Assembly (NCBI RefSeq): GCF_042310355.1
Contig: NZ_JBHJMR010000002.1
Coordinates: 248,001 to 312,000, forward strand
DNA: 64,000 bases
Source: Wenzhouxiangella sp042310355
GTDB taxonomy: Bacteria; Pseudomonadota; Gammaproteobacteria; Xanthomonadales; Wenzhouxiangellaceae
Reading direction: 5' to 3'
The notes under the pieces are model-generated. The model did not search any database. It saw only the letters and a list, made by a program, of their open reading frames with translations, and was not told where the DNA came from. A program made the translations under genes and the position numbers. Positions 36,059 to 49,318 of the stretch are shown piece after piece. Position 1 is the stretch's first letter. Each line of letters begins with the position of its first letter.

Positions 36059-37291
36059 TCACAGTCCCAGCAGCATGCGGGCCGGGTCTTCGAGGGCTTC
36101 CTTCAGGGCCACCAGGAACTGGACGGCGTCCTTGCCGTCGATGATGCGGTGGTCGTAGCTCAGGGCGATATACATCATCGGGCGCACGACGATCTCGCCG
36201 TCGATCGCCACCGGGCGTTCCTTGATGGTGTGCATGCCCAGGATCGCCGACTGCGGCATGTTGAGCAGCGGTGTCGACAGCAGCGAGCCGAACACGCCGC
36301 CGTTGGTGATGGTGAAGGTGCCGCCCTGCAGGTCCTCGAGCTGGATTGAGCCCTTGCGCGCCTTCTCGGCGTATTCGGCGATGCTCTGCTCGATCTCGGC
36401 CAGGCCCATGCGATGCGCGTCGCGGATGACCGGCACGAGCAGGCCGCGGTCGGTGGAAACGGCAATGCCGACGTCCTGGTAACCGTGGTAGATGATTTCG
36501 TCGCCGTCGACCGAGGCGTTGACCACCGGATGCTTCTGAAGCGCCTCGCAGGCGGCCTTGACGAAGAAGGACATGAAACCGAGCTTGACGTCGTGGCGCT
36601 TCTGGAAGTCTTCCTTGTAGCGGCTGCGGATGTCCATGACCGCCTTGAGGTCGACTTCGTTGAAGGAGGTCAGGATGGCGGCGGTGTTCTGGGCTTCCTT
36701 CATGCGCTCGGCGATGCGCGAGCGAAGCCGCGACATCTTCACGCGCTCTTCCGGCCGCGGCCCGGTGGCGCCGCCGGCCATGTGGCTCATCACGTCGCCC
36801 TTGGTCACTCGGCCGCCTCGACCGCTGCCTTCGATCTGGCTCGCGTCGAGGTCGTTCTCGGCGACCATGCGCCGGGCCGACGGCGGCAGGTCCTTGCCGG
36901 AACTCCCGGATGATCCGGACTTGCTTTCCTGCTTCGTGTCGGACTTCTTCCCGGATTTGTCGTCTCCGGAGTCCTTTTGGTCAGACTTACCGGAGTCGTT
37001 TTCGGCTTTGTCTTCGTCCTCCGACTCGTCGCCTTCGGACTTGCTCGGCGCTTCGCCTTCCTTCATCTTCCCGAGCAGCTGTCCCTCGGTGACGGTTTCG
37101 CCTTCCTCGGCGCTGATGTCCTCGAGCACGCCGTCGGCCGGTGCCGGAACTTCAAGCACGACCTTGTCGGTTTCCAGGTCGACCAGGTTCTCGTCGCGCT
37201 CGACCGCGTCGCCGGGCTTCTTGTGCCACTTGGCGACCGTGGCGTCCGAAACGGATTCGGGCAGGTTGGGGACTTTGACTTCAACGCTCAT
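36059..37291 (-). CDS. sucB: 2-oxoglutarate dehydrogenase E2 (dihydrolipoamide succinyltransferase)
   Basis: The 410-residue core subunit has an N-terminal lipoyl domain with the lipoyl-lysine in LETDKVVLEV, a long flexible linker very rich in Lys, Ser, Asp and Glu (residues ~80-135), a peripheral subunit-binding domain (PPSARRMVAENDLDASQIEG), and the catalytic acyltransferase domain ending in SYDHRIIDGKDAVQFL with the active-site His. It begins seven bases after the sucA stop. The linker is charged rather than Ala-Pro rich, which differs from E. coli. Confidence 0.98.
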   Translation of the reverse strand: MSVEVKVPNLPESVSDATVAKWHKKPGDAVERDENLVDLETDKVVLEVPAPADGVLEDISAEEGETVTEGQLLGKMKEGEAPSKSEGDESEDEDKAENDSGKSDQKDSGDDKSGKKSDTKQESKSGSSGSSGKDLPPSARRMVAENDLDASQIEGSGRGGRVTKGDVMSHMAGGATGPRPEERVKMSRLRSRIAERMKEAQNTAAILTSFNEVDLKAVMDIRSRYKEDFQKRHDVKLGFMSFFVKAACEALQKHPVVNASVDGDEIIYHGYQDVGIAVSTDRGLLVPVIRDAHRMGLAEIEQSIAEYAEKARKGSIQLEDLQGGTFTITNGGVFGSLLSTPLLNMPQSAILGMHTIKERPVAIDGEIVVRPMMYIALSYDHRIIDGKDAVQFLVALKEALEDPARMLLGL

Positions 37292-37298
37292 GGGTGAC

Positions 37299-40109
<2,811 letters not shown>

Positions 40110-40150
40110 TGCAAGCGCGGCTCGGGTCGCGTCCCGGTCAAAGACGGATG

Positions 40151-40156
40151 ATTATA
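40151..40156 (-). promoter_or_regulatory. -10 element of the sucA operon
   Basis: A perfect TATAAT on the minus strand lies 42 bases upstream of the sucA ATG, in the gap after purB. No strong -35 is seen at 16-18 bp. Confidence 0.5.
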
Positions 40157-40207
40157 ACGGCGGCGGGCATTTGATTGGGCCGAATGTGTCGATATTGCCC
40201 CGTGAAC

Positions 40208-41587
40208 CTATACGAAGCGATCGATATCGCGGGCCATTTCCGCGGCATTGCCGATGTAGGTCGACGGCGTGAGCTCGAGCAGGCGGTCGCGATCGGCTTG
40301 CGGAATGTCGAGATTCTCGATGAACGTGCGCAGGCGCTCGCGGTCGATGCCACGCCCGCGGGTGAGGCTCTTGAGCTTCTCGTAGGGTTCGGGCACGCCG
40401 TGCAGGCGCATGACGGTCTGAACGGCTTCGGCCAGCACTTCCCAGGCGCGTTCGAGGTCCTCGGCCAGGCGTTCCTCGTTGGCCGCGATGCGATCGAGCC
40501 CCCTGAGAATCGACTGCCAGGCCAGTGCGCAGTAGCCGAACGCCGAGCCGAGCGAACGCTGCACGGTCGAATCGGTCAGGTCGCGCTGGAACCGGGAGAT
40601 GGGCAGTTTGCCGGCGAGATGGCCGAGCAGGGCGTTGGCCAGCCCCAGGTTGCCCTCGCCGTTTTCGAAGTCGATCGGGTTGACCTTGTGCGGCATGGTC
40701 GAGGAGCCGACTTCGCCTTCGACCAGTTTCTGCCGGAAATAGCCCAGCGATACATAGCCCCAGGCGTCGCGCGCGAAATCGAGCAGCACCGTGTTGACGC
40801 GCATCAGCGCATGCGCGACCTCGGCGATCATGTCGTGAGGCTCGATCTGGGTGGTGTAGGGGTTCCAGACCAGCCCCAGGTCCTCGACGAAGTCGCGCGC
40901 CAGCGCCGGCCAGTCGACGTTGGGGCAGGCGACCCTGTGGGCGTTGAAATTGCCCACCGCGCCGTTGATCTTGCCGTTGATTTCGACCTGGTCCAGCAAT
41001 CGGCGCTGGCGGCGCAGCCGGAACACGACGTTGGCGATTTCCTTGCCCAGGGTGGTGGGCGAGGCGGTCTGGCCGTGGGTGCGCGAGAGCATCGGCAGCT
41101 CCGCGGTGTCCCGGGCCATGCCGGCGAGGCGGTCGTCGAGCCGGGCCAGCAGCGGATCGAGCTGCTCGACCACGGCGTGGCGGATGATCAGCGCCCAGGC
41201 CAGGTTGTTGATGTCTTCGGAGGTGCAGGCGAAATGGATGAACTCGGTGTAAGGCTCGAGCGATTCGTGCTCGGCCAGGCGTTCCTTGAGCCAGTACTCG
41301 ACCGCCTTGACGTCGTGGTTCGTGGTTTTCTCGATGGCCTTGACAGCAGCCGCGTCCTGGTCGGAAAACTCGGCCACCAGGCGGTCGAGATACTTGCGAT
41401 CGCCGCCGGAGAGCGCGGGCAGGGCAGTGAAGTCCTCGCAGTCGGCCAGGGCCTGGAACCAGGCGACCTCCACCCGAACGCGCTGTCGGATCAGGCCGGC
41501 TTCGGAGGCAATCGAACGCAGCCCGGCAAGCTTGCCGGCGTAGCGGCCGTCGAGCGGCGACAGGGCGGTCAGGGCATGGGTTTCCAT
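40208..41587 (-). CDS. purB: Adenylosuccinate lyase
   Basis: PurB cleaves SAICAR and adenylosuccinate in purine synthesis. The fumarase/aspartase superfamily signature is GSSTMPHKVNPIDFE, with the catalytic His region in LSRTHGQTASPTTLGKE. I start at ATG 41587 (METHALTALSPLDGRYAG), which matches the family N-terminus and gives 459 residues; the frame is open 16 codons further upstream. It is on the same strand as sucA, with a separate promoter for the latter. Confidence 0.98.
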   Translation of the reverse strand: METHALTALSPLDGRYAGKLAGLRSIASEAGLIRQRVRVEVAWFQALADCEDFTALPALSGGDRKYLDRLVAEFSDQDAAAVKAIEKTTNHDVKAVEYWLKERLAEHESLEPYTEFIHFACTSEDINNLAWALIIRHAVVEQLDPLLARLDDRLAGMARDTAELPMLSRTHGQTASPTTLGKEIANVVFRLRRQRRLLDQVEINGKINGAVGNFNAHRVACPNVDWPALARDFVEDLGLVWNPYTTQIEPHDMIAEVAHALMRVNTVLLDFARDAWGYVSLGYFRQKLVEGEVGSSTMPHKVNPIDFENGEGNLGLANALLGHLAGKLPISRFQRDLTDSTVQRSLGSAFGYCALAWQSILRGLDRIAANEERLAEDLERAWEVLAEAVQTVMRLHGVPEPYEKLKSLTRGRGIDRERLRTFIENLDIPQADRDRLLELTPSTYIGNAAEMARDIDRFV

Positions 41588-41656
41588 CGGGTCTCGGTGC
41601 TGGTTCAAGGCAAACGGCAATGATACCGCAGGCATGGCGGTCTGCCGGGGTCCGAT

Positions 41657-42478
41657 TCAGCCGGACCTGGAGGCATCCGTGTTTTTGCGACGCTGCTTGT
41701 CGGCGTACAGGGCCCGGTCGGCTTCGCGCAGGATCTGACCGTCGGTCTGGCCCGTGCGAAGCGCTGCGGCGCCCATGCTTGCTGTCACTTCAACCGGATG
41801 GCCGTCGAATTGCCACGGCGCCGCCTCGATGCGCTCGCGCAGTCGCTGCATCAGGCAGCGAGCGCCGCCGATGTCCGTTTCGGGCAGGATGAGCGCAAAT
41901 TCGTCACCGCCATAGCGGGCCGCCAGGTCGCAGTCGCGGCGGGTGAGCTGGATCAGGCGTGCAAACTCGCGCAGAACGTGGTCACCGGCGGGATGGCCGT
42001 AGCGGTCGTTGAGCGGCTTGAAACTGTCTAGATCGATCATGACCAGGGCGAGTGGGCGACCGTAGCGATTGGCCCGGTCCACTTCCCAGCTCAGGGCGCT
42101 GCGAAAGTAGCCGTCGTTGAACAGGCCGGTCAGGCGGTCGGTGATCGATTGTCGGTTCTTCACCGCGAGCGTGGTGCCGAAAATCAGGGTCATGCCGAGA
42201 TTGAACAAGCCGCCGGCAATGTAGACCGATGGATCGAAGCCGACTTGCCAGAACAGGCTGTCCATCAACCAGGTGATGATGATGGTCCAGGCGGTGGCCA
42301 GCAGCCCCCAGCGCCAGAAGCCGAGCAGGTTGGCCAGTACCACCAGGGCCACGTTGAACAGGGCGGCGACCTGCGGTGGCAGAAACGGGAACGCCGCCAG
42401 CATGAGCAGGGCGAACCCGCCAACCACCAGGTGAGTGCGTTTGCGCAGGCGGAAAAAGAACGAGTTCTCGCTATCCAT
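41657..42478 (-). CDS. Membrane-bound diguanylate cyclase
   Basis: The product is 273 residues from ATG 42478 (MDSENSFFFRLRKRTH). Four or five hydrophobic segments form the first ~110 residues, followed by a GGDEF domain beginning at DRLTGLFNDGYFRSAL. The catalytic motif YGGDEFAL is intact, and RDCD five residues before it forms a canonical RxxD inhibitory site, so it should make cyclic di-GMP and be feedback-inhibited. The short integral sensor has no recognised MASE signature. The gene stands alone between purB and a hydrolase. Confidence 0.92.
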   Translation of the reverse strand: MDSENSFFFRLRKRTHLVVGGFALLMLAAFPFLPPQVAALFNVALVVLANLLGFWRWGLLATAWTIIITWLMDSLFWQVGFDPSVYIAGGLFNLGMTLIFGTTLAVKNRQSITDRLTGLFNDGYFRSALSWEVDRANRYGRPLALVMIDLDSFKPLNDRYGHPAGDHVLREFARLIQLTRRDCDLAARYGGDEFALILPETDIGGARCLMQRLRERIEAAPWQFDGHPVEVTASMGAAALRTGQTDGQILREADRALYADKQRRKNTDASRSG

Positions 42479-42540
42479 GCCTTGGGTCAAGCATGATCCG
42501 TGCCGAAAAGCGAAATGCGTGACACAGGCCGCGCGTGGGA

Positions 42541-43707
<1,167 letters not shown>

Positions 43708-43803
43708 GGGCGTTGGCCGGGTTGGAGTCTGTCGCAAGCCTGCCACGGTTCGGCCCCCGCGGCCATTGTCCCTTGGTTCAGGCCTGGTGGGCCATGCCGC
43801 CAA

Positions 43804-44931
43804 TCAGCGGTACTGGCGCAGGTAGCGCCACTCGAACAGGCGCTTGGCCCAGTGCATCAGCCGCATCGGCGGCAGCACGCGGTTGCCGCTTTCGTTGCGC
43901 GTGACGAGAATGCCGCGGTCGTAGAGGTCGACGATGCACATCAATTCGCTCTTGAAGGTGGTCTCGACCGGCCGGTTCGCCCGCTCGGCGAGCAGGTTCT
44001 TCGCCGCGGCCGCTGCCTGGAGGTCGGCCATGTGCGCCTGCTTGGGCATCCAGCCCGGACCGGGAAACGACCCGGCATCGCCGGCGACATAGACCCGTTC
44101 GAAGCCCCCGACCCGGCAATGCTCGTCGGCGCGGATCATGCCGCCGTCGGAGCGCGGCAGGGCGGTGTCGTCGAACCAGTCGTTGCCCCTCATGCCGGGC
44201 ATGAACAGGATCAGGTCGGCGCGGAAGGACTCGGACTCGGTTTCCACCCCGTCCTCGCTGAAGCGCTTTGGCTTGTGACCCAGGTGGGTGCGGATCGAGC
44301 GCTTGCGCATTTCGCCGAGCAGGCGGTCGACGGCCTTGCCGCCGAGCCGCTGTCCCGGCTTCTCGGCCGGGCTGAAGAAGTGCAGGGTAAAGCGGTCGCG
44401 CTCGCGGTGCTTGCGCAGCCAGGTGTCGATCCCAAACAGGAACTCGAACACCGGCCCGCCGCGCATGGCCGAAGGCTCCCTGGGGTTGCCCGCGAAGCCG
44501 AACGCGAGTGAGCCGCTCTCCATGGCGTGCAGGCGATCGCGCAGTCGGGCGATTTCCTGCGGGCCGCCACAGGGCAGAAAGCTGTGCTCGATGCCCGGCA
44601 GCTTGTCCAGGAACTGCCCCCCGCAGGCGATGATCAGGCCTTCGTTGGCGATGTCCCCGGCCTCGGTGTGCAGCGTTCTGCCGTCGTCGGACAACCCGGT
44701 TGCGCGCGTGGGGTGATGATCGACGCGCATGCGCTCGAAGAATCGGCCCAGCGGCACGACGAGGTCCTCGGGCCGGCGCTTGCCGGTGGGAATCCAGATC
44801 GTTCCCGGGTAGTAGACGAGCTCCGCGCGGGGGGAGACCAGGTCGATTCCGAGATCGGTATCGGCCTTTCTCAACTCGCGAACGGCGGTGAGGGCGGCAA
44901 AGCCGGATCCGATGATGGTGACGCGAGACAT
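43804..44931 (-). CDS. FAD-dependent SQR-like oxidoreductase
   Basis: The 375-residue flavoprotein starts with VTIIGSGFAALTAVRELRKA and has a second FAD motif, FERVYVAGDAGSFPGPGW. AELVYYPGTIWIPTG resembles sulfide:quinone oxidoreductases and type II NADH dehydrogenases. The C-terminal stretch FKSELMCIVDLYDRGILVTR is also SQR-like. Only some of the Cys expected for sulfide oxidation can be placed (IIACGG, FLPCGG), so the substrate is uncertain. Confidence 0.8.
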   Translation of the reverse strand: MSRVTIIGSGFAALTAVRELRKADTDLGIDLVSPRAELVYYPGTIWIPTGKRRPEDLVVPLGRFFERMRVDHHPTRATGLSDDGRTLHTEAGDIANEGLIIACGGQFLDKLPGIEHSFLPCGGPQEIARLRDRLHAMESGSLAFGFAGNPREPSAMRGGPVFEFLFGIDTWLRKHRERDRFTLHFFSPAEKPGQRLGGKAVDRLLGEMRKRSIRTHLGHKPKRFSEDGVETESESFRADLILFMPGMRGNDWFDDTALPRSDGGMIRADEHCRVGGFERVYVAGDAGSFPGPGWMPKQAHMADLQAAAAAKNLLAERANRPVETTFKSELMCIVDLYDRGILVTRNESGNRVLPPMRLMHWAKRLFEWRYLRQYR

Positions 44932-44981
44932 GGGCTGCGATGCTTCGTGGTCAAATTCGAGCGTATATTAACAGAGCCTAA

Positions 44982-46292
44982 TTAATCCGCGCGGCTCAAC
45001 ATGTAGTCCAGCGTCAGCGTGGCCAGGGCGCGTACGCCCGTTTGCATGGCCGACTCCTCGATCCTGAAATCGGGCGTGTGGTGCGGCGCGACTTCTTCGA
45101 TCGGGATGTCCTCGGGCGCGGCACCGAGGAAGAAGTACAGGCCCGGCACCTCGCGCTGGAAGTAGGAAAAATCCTCGGCGGCGGTCAGCGCATCGATGCG
45201 CACGGCCTTCTCGCCGGCGACTCTTTGCAGGCTGGGCGCCATGGCCTCGGTCAGCTCGGGGTCGTTGTAGGTCACCGGGTAGCCGCGCTGGATGTCGACG
45301 GTGACCTGCGCGCCCTGGCTGGCGGCGATGTGCTCGGCCGTGCGCGTGATGTCGGCATGGATCTTGTCACGCATGCCCGGGTCGAGCGTGCGGATGGTGC
45401 CGATCAGTTCGGCCTCTTCGGGAATGATGTTGTTGCGCACCCCGGCCCGGACCCTTCCGACTGAAATCACGGCGGCCGCCTTGGTCAGCTCGGTCTGGCG
45501 GCTGACCACGGTGTTGAGCCCGAGGATGATCTGCGCGGCGGTGGTGATCGGGTCAACGCCGGTCCAGGGCGTCGAGCCGTGGGTCTGGCTGCCCTGGACG
45601 GTGATGTTGAACTGATCGGAGGCGGCCATGGTGCCGGCCGGGCGGTAGCCGATCTGGCCGGCGGGCGCGGGCGCCCAGATGTGCTGGCCGAAGATCACGT
45701 CGACGTTCGGATCGGTGAGCACGCCCTCGGCGACCATCATTTCGGCGCCGCCGTCCTCACCGGGCGGCGTGCCTTCCTCGGCCGGCTGGAAGATGAACTT
45801 GACGGTGCCGGGCAGTTCATCGCGACGCTCGGCCAGCATCTGCGCCACCCCCATGAGCATCGCCATGTGCGAGTCGTGGCCGCAGGCGTGGGAGACGGGT
45901 ACCTCCTCGCCCAGGTACTCGCTGGTCACGTCCGGCGAGTAGGGCAGGCCGGCGCGGGAGGGAACGGGCAGGGCGTCCATGTCGGCGCGCAGCCCGACGA
46001 CGGGGCCGGGGCGGCCGCCGCGAAGCACGCCCACCACGCTGGTGTGGGCCATGCCGGTGGTCACCTCCATGTCCAGCGAACGCAGGAAATCGGCGACGGT
46101 CTCGGCCGTGGCGAACTCCCGGTTCGAAAGTTCGGGGTGGGTGTGAAAATGCCGCCGCCAGTCGACCACCTGCTGCTGAAGCGCGGCGGCGCTTTCATCG
46201 ATGTACTCGTGCCAGGCTGCCGGCGAGGACTGGGCCTGGACGGCGGAAGCGAGTAGCAGTGCCGGGACCGCGATCAGGGCGAGCTTGGACAT
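44982..46292 (-). CDS. Secreted M20 peptidase/amidohydrolase
   Basis: The product is 436 residues from ATG 46292, with a signal peptide (LALIAVPALLLASAVQA). It matches the hippurate/N-acyl-amino-acid hydrolase branch of M20: GLRADMDALPV, the metal-binding SHACGHDSHMAMLMG, FIFQPAEEGTPPGEDGG with the catalytic Glu, and HHTPDFRIEESAM at the end. It probably releases amino acids from N-acylated or amide substrates in the periplasm. The frame continues upstream into the acyltransferase gene without protein-like content. Confidence 0.93.
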   Translation of the reverse strand: MSKLALIAVPALLLASAVQAQSSPAAWHEYIDESAAALQQQVVDWRRHFHTHPELSNREFATAETVADFLRSLDMEVTTGMAHTSVVGVLRGGRPGPVVGLRADMDALPVPSRAGLPYSPDVTSEYLGEEVPVSHACGHDSHMAMLMGVAQMLAERRDELPGTVKFIFQPAEEGTPPGEDGGAEMMVAEGVLTDPNVDVIFGQHIWAPAPAGQIGYRPAGTMAASDQFNITVQGSQTHGSTPWTGVDPITTAAQIILGLNTVVSRQTELTKAAAVISVGRVRAGVRNNIIPEEAELIGTIRTLDPGMRDKIHADITRTAEHIAASQGAQVTVDIQRGYPVTYNDPELTEAMAPSLQRVAGEKAVRIDALTAAEDFSYFQREVPGLYFFLGAAPEDIPIEEVAPHHTPDFRIEESAMQTGVRALATLTLDYMLSRAD

Positions 46293-46375
46293 GGCAGGTT
46301 CTCTTTGGGGGCAGTGGGCATTGTGCTCACATGCCCGGATGCCGCGCAAGGACTCCGTCTGCTCGGGCGCGCCGT

Positions 46376-47269
46376 TTATGGCGCCTCCAGCTCTTGCAGG
46401 CAAGCGTCTTTTTCCAGCCACAGCTGGTTGATCCACTCCTGGAATCGCCGCCGGAATTCCGGGTCCGCCTGATAGTCGCCGCCGCGCAGGTCGGCGGGGA
46501 TGGGCAGGGTCCGGACGCGGACCCGGATCTCGCGCACGCGGTTGGCGAACAGGTCGGCCAGGCTGGGCCGCCCGTCGGGATAGGCGATGGTCACGTCGAC
46601 CAGGGTGTCGAGCGCATCGCCCATGGCATCGAGCGTGAAGGCCGTGCCGCCGGCGCGCGGCTTGAGCAAGCGCTGGTAGGGCGAGCCCTGCGCGGCGTGC
46701 TTGTCCGGCGTGAAGCGCGTGCCCTCGACGAAGTTGACGATGGCCACCGGCATGTGTCGGAATTTGCGGCAGGCGCGGCGGGTGGCGGTGATATCGCGCC
46801 CGGCCAGTTCCGGGCGGCGTTCGATCTGGGCGCGGGAGTAGCGCTTCATGAAAGGGAAGTCGAGCGCCCACCAGGCCAGCCCCAGCAGCGGCACCCAGAT
46901 CAGCTGGCTCTTGAGAAAGAAGCGCAGCAGGGGCAGGCGGCGGTTGAACAGTTTCTGCAGCACCGGGATATCGACCCAGCTCTGGTGGTTGCAGATCAAC
47001 AGCACCTGGCTGCGCATGTCCGCGTCGGGCAGGCCGTCGACGTTGACCCGTGTCGATGTCAGGTGGTCGAACAACCAGGAATTGAAGCCGATCCAGCTCG
47101 CCGCAAGCGCCGACAGGATGTGATTGCAGCCGCGGGTGACTGGCGCGAAGCGCAAGACAAGCTTGACCAGCGCGACGACCAGCAGGGGAAGGATATGGAC
47201 CACGGAATTGGCCGCCAGCAGCAGGCTGGCCGCGACGATGCGCAGCAAAGCGATCAGCTTTTTGAACAT
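46376..47269 (-). CDS. YihG-like membrane acyltransferase
   Basis: The 297-residue PlsC-superfamily protein has an N-terminal membrane segment (IAASLLLAANSVVHILPLLV region), the NHxxxxD box in LLICNHQSWVDIPVLQ, and the glycerol-phosphate-binding FVEGTRFTPDKH. The longer N-terminus and QERRPEL-like middle resemble YihG/YihG-related acyltransferases rather than PlsC itself, which has a separate gene at 49945. The acyl acceptor is probably a lysophospholipid. Confidence 0.88.
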   Translation of the reverse strand: MFKKLIALLRIVAASLLLAANSVVHILPLLVVALVKLVLRFAPVTRGCNHILSALAASWIGFNSWLFDHLTSTRVNVDGLPDADMRSQVLLICNHQSWVDIPVLQKLFNRRLPLLRFFLKSQLIWVPLLGLAWWALDFPFMKRYSRAQIERRPELAGRDITATRRACRKFRHMPVAIVNFVEGTRFTPDKHAAQGSPYQRLLKPRAGGTAFTLDAMGDALDTLVDVTIAYPDGRPSLADLFANRVREIRVRVRTLPIPADLRGGDYQADPEFRRRFQEWINQLWLEKDACLQELEAP

Positions 47270-47327
47270 GGCGCGAAGTATCTCATGTTGGACGCCCGAC
47301 GGCAGCGGAAGGGATGCGGCAGGCGGT

Positions 47328-47333
47328 TATAAT
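47328..47333 (+). promoter_or_regulatory. -10 element of fumC
   Basis: A perfect TATAAT lies 38 bases upstream of the fumC start, in the gap divergent from the acyltransferase. No clear -35 is visible. Confidence 0.5.
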
Positions 47334-47370
47334 TGACGGATTAGCATCGCAGCAAACTGGACCCGAAGTC

Positions 47371-48747
47371 ATGAGCGAATACCGTATCGAAAAAGACAGC
47401 ATGGGCGAGTTGCAAGTGCCCGCCGATGCCCTCTGGGGTGCGCAAACCCAGCGCGCCGTCAACAATTTCCCGATCAGCGGGCAGCGCATGCCGGCGCCGT
47501 TCATTCGTGCCCTGGGCCTGATCAAGGCGGCCTGCGCAAAGGCCAACGAGGAGCTTGAACTGCTCGATGCCGACCGTGCGCGGGCGATTGTCCGGGCGGC
47601 TGCCAGGGTGGCGGGCAACGAAGTGGACGATCATTTTCCCGTCGACGTCTATCAGACCGGCTCGGGAACGAGTTCGAACATGAACGCCAACGAGGTGATC
47701 GCCCACCTCGCCGCTGCCGACGGCCAGTCGGACGTGCATCCCAACGACCACGTCAACATGGGCCAGAGTTCCAACGACGTGATCCCCACGGCCATCCAGG
47801 TGAGCGCCTGCCTGATGGCGGCCGAGCACCTGCTGCCGTCCCTGCACCATCTGCACACGACCTTGCGCAAGCGCTCGCAGGCCCTGGCCGGGGTGGCAAA
47901 GACCGGTCGCACGCACCTGATGGACGCCATGCCGGTCACCCTCGGTCAGGAGCTCGAAACCTGGGCCGCACAGATCGCCAGCGCCGAACAGCGCATTCGC
48001 GACGCGCTCTCGCGCATGCGCTACCTGCCCCAGGGCGGTACGGCCGTGGGCACCGGCATCAATGCGCACGAGGAATTCGGTCAGCGCTTCGCCGCGCGTC
48101 TGGCCAGGGCCACGGGTTTCGAGTTCGCCTCGGCCGACAACAAGTTCGAGGGCATTGCCAGCCAGGATGCCGCGGTGGAGCTTTCGGGCCAGCTCAAGAC
48201 ACTGGCCGTGGCCCTGATGAAGATGGCCAACGATCTGCGCTGGATGAACTCCGGTCCGCTCGCCGGCCTGGGCGAGATCGAGCTCGAGGCCCTGCAGCCG
48301 GGCAGCTCGATCATGCCGGGCAAGGTCAACCCGGTGATCCCCGAAGCGGTCTGCATGGTGGCCGCTCGCGTGATCGGCAACGACAGCACCATCACCGTGG
48401 CCGGTCAGTCGGGCAATTTCCAGCTCAACGTCATGCTGCCGGTGGTCGCCGCCAGCCTGCTCGACAGTCTCGATATTCTCGGCAATGCCTCGCGCCTGCT
48501 CGCCGACCGGGCGATCGCCAGCTTCAAGGTGCGCGAGGACAATCTCGACGAGGCGCTGTCGCGCAATCCCATCCTGGTGACGGCCCTCAATCCCGTCATC
48601 GGCTACGAAAAGGGTGCGGCGGCGGCCAAGAAGGCCTATGCCGAAGGCCGCCCCATTCTCGATGTGGCCGCCGAGATGACCGATCTCTCGCGCGAAGAGC
48701 TCGAGGCCCTGCTCGACCCGGTCAAGCTCACGCGCGGAGGGCTCTAG
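47371..48747 (+). CDS. fumC: Class II fumarate hydratase
   Basis: FumC hydrates fumarate to malate and is oxygen-stable. The signature is GSSIMPGKVNPVIPEAVCMV; the active-site regions GSGTSSNMNANEVI and GRTHLMDAMPVTLGQE are intact. I use ATG 47371 (MSEYRIEKDSMGELQVPAD), the family N-terminus, giving 458 residues; an open frame upstream of it spans the promoter. It is followed two bases later by the apparent CTG start of greB. Confidence 0.98.
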   Translation: MSEYRIEKDSMGELQVPADALWGAQTQRAVNNFPISGQRMPAPFIRALGLIKAACAKANEELELLDADRARAIVRAAARVAGNEVDDHFPVDVYQTGSGTSSNMNANEVIAHLAAADGQSDVHPNDHVNMGQSSNDVIPTAIQVSACLMAAEHLLPSLHHLHTTLRKRSQALAGVAKTGRTHLMDAMPVTLGQELETWAAQIASAEQRIRDALSRMRYLPQGGTAVGTGINAHEEFGQRFAARLARATGFEFASADNKFEGIASQDAAVELSGQLKTLAVALMKMANDLRWMNSGPLAGLGEIELEALQPGSSIMPGKVNPVIPEAVCMVAARVIGNDSTITVAGQSGNFQLNVMLPVVAASLLDSLDILGNASRLLADRAIASFKVREDNLDEALSRNPILVTALNPVIGYEKGAAAAKKAYAEGRPILDVAAEMTDLSREELEALLDPVKLTRGGL

Positions 48748-48749
48748 TC

Positions 48750-49229
48750 CTGGCATACAGCCCCTACATCACGCCGGACGGCCACCGACAGCTTCAGGAC
48801 GAGCTCAAGTACCTGTGGGAGAAAAAGCGCCCGAAGGTCACCCGGGCGCTGACGGCCGCGGCGGCCGAGGGCGATCGCTCGGAGAACGCCGAGTACATCT
48901 ACCGCAAGAAACAGCTCAGGGAAATCGATCGGCGCGTTCGCTACCTGCGAAAGCGCCTCGACGAAGTCAGGCCGGTGCCGCCGCGCAGCGACAACCCGGG
49001 CAAGGTGTTCTTCGGAGCCACCGTGACCCTGGCCGAGGACGACGGCAGCGAAGTGCGCTACCGCATCGTGGGCGCCGACGAGACCGACGCCGGGCGGGGC
49101 TGGATCTCGGTCGATTCCCCCGTCGCCCGTGCGCTGCTGGGCAAGGCGGTGGGCGAGGAGGTGAGCGTGCACACGCCCACCGGCGATCGGCTCCTCGAGG
49201 TGGTCGCCGTCGACTACGGGGTACACTAG
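48750..49229 (+). CDS. greB: Transcription elongation factor GreB, apparent CTG start
   Basis: The 159-residue Gre factor has the GreB features YLWEKKRPKVTRAL, GDRSENAEYIYRKKQLREID and GKVFFGATVTLAEDDGSEVR, then SVDSPVARALLGKAVGEEV. The family N-terminus (YSPYITPDGHRQLQDEL) extends to base 48750. No ATG, GTG or TTG exists in this frame from there back at least 90 bases. CTG 48750 has a perfect GGAGG (48736-48740) nine bases upstream. The next conventional start would delete the catalytic coiled coil. It is translationally linked to fumC. Confidence 0.93.
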   Translation: MAYSPYITPDGHRQLQDELKYLWEKKRPKVTRALTAAAAEGDRSENAEYIYRKKQLREIDRRVRYLRKRLDEVRPVPPRSDNPGKVFFGATVTLAEDDGSEVRYRIVGADETDAGRGWISVDSPVARALLGKAVGEEVSVHTPTGDRLLEVVAVDYGVH

Positions 49230-49255
49230 GCCCGCGCAAGTCGCCTTCGCTTCCC

Positions 49256-49285
49256 CTTGAAACCGCCCCCGCTGATACCTATTTC
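49256..49285 (+). promoter_or_regulatory. Candidate sigma-32 promoter of hsp20
   Basis: CTTGAAA (49256-49262) matches the heat-shock -35 consensus. After 15 bp comes CCTATTTC (49278-49285), an imperfect match to the CCCCATNT -10. It would give a leader of about 90 bases before hsp20. Confidence 0.5.
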
Positions 49286-49318
49286 TATTGACGAGATCGC
49301 CGCAAGGGATCTCACCGA

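Noticed and set aside
44982..46871. Extended N-terminus for the M20 peptidase
   Set aside because: The upstream part overlaps the acyltransferase gene in another frame; a signal peptide begins at ATG 46292.
48975..49229. An 84-residue truncated greB
   Set aside because: The GreB homology continues without interruption to 48750, where a GGAGG precedes CTG.
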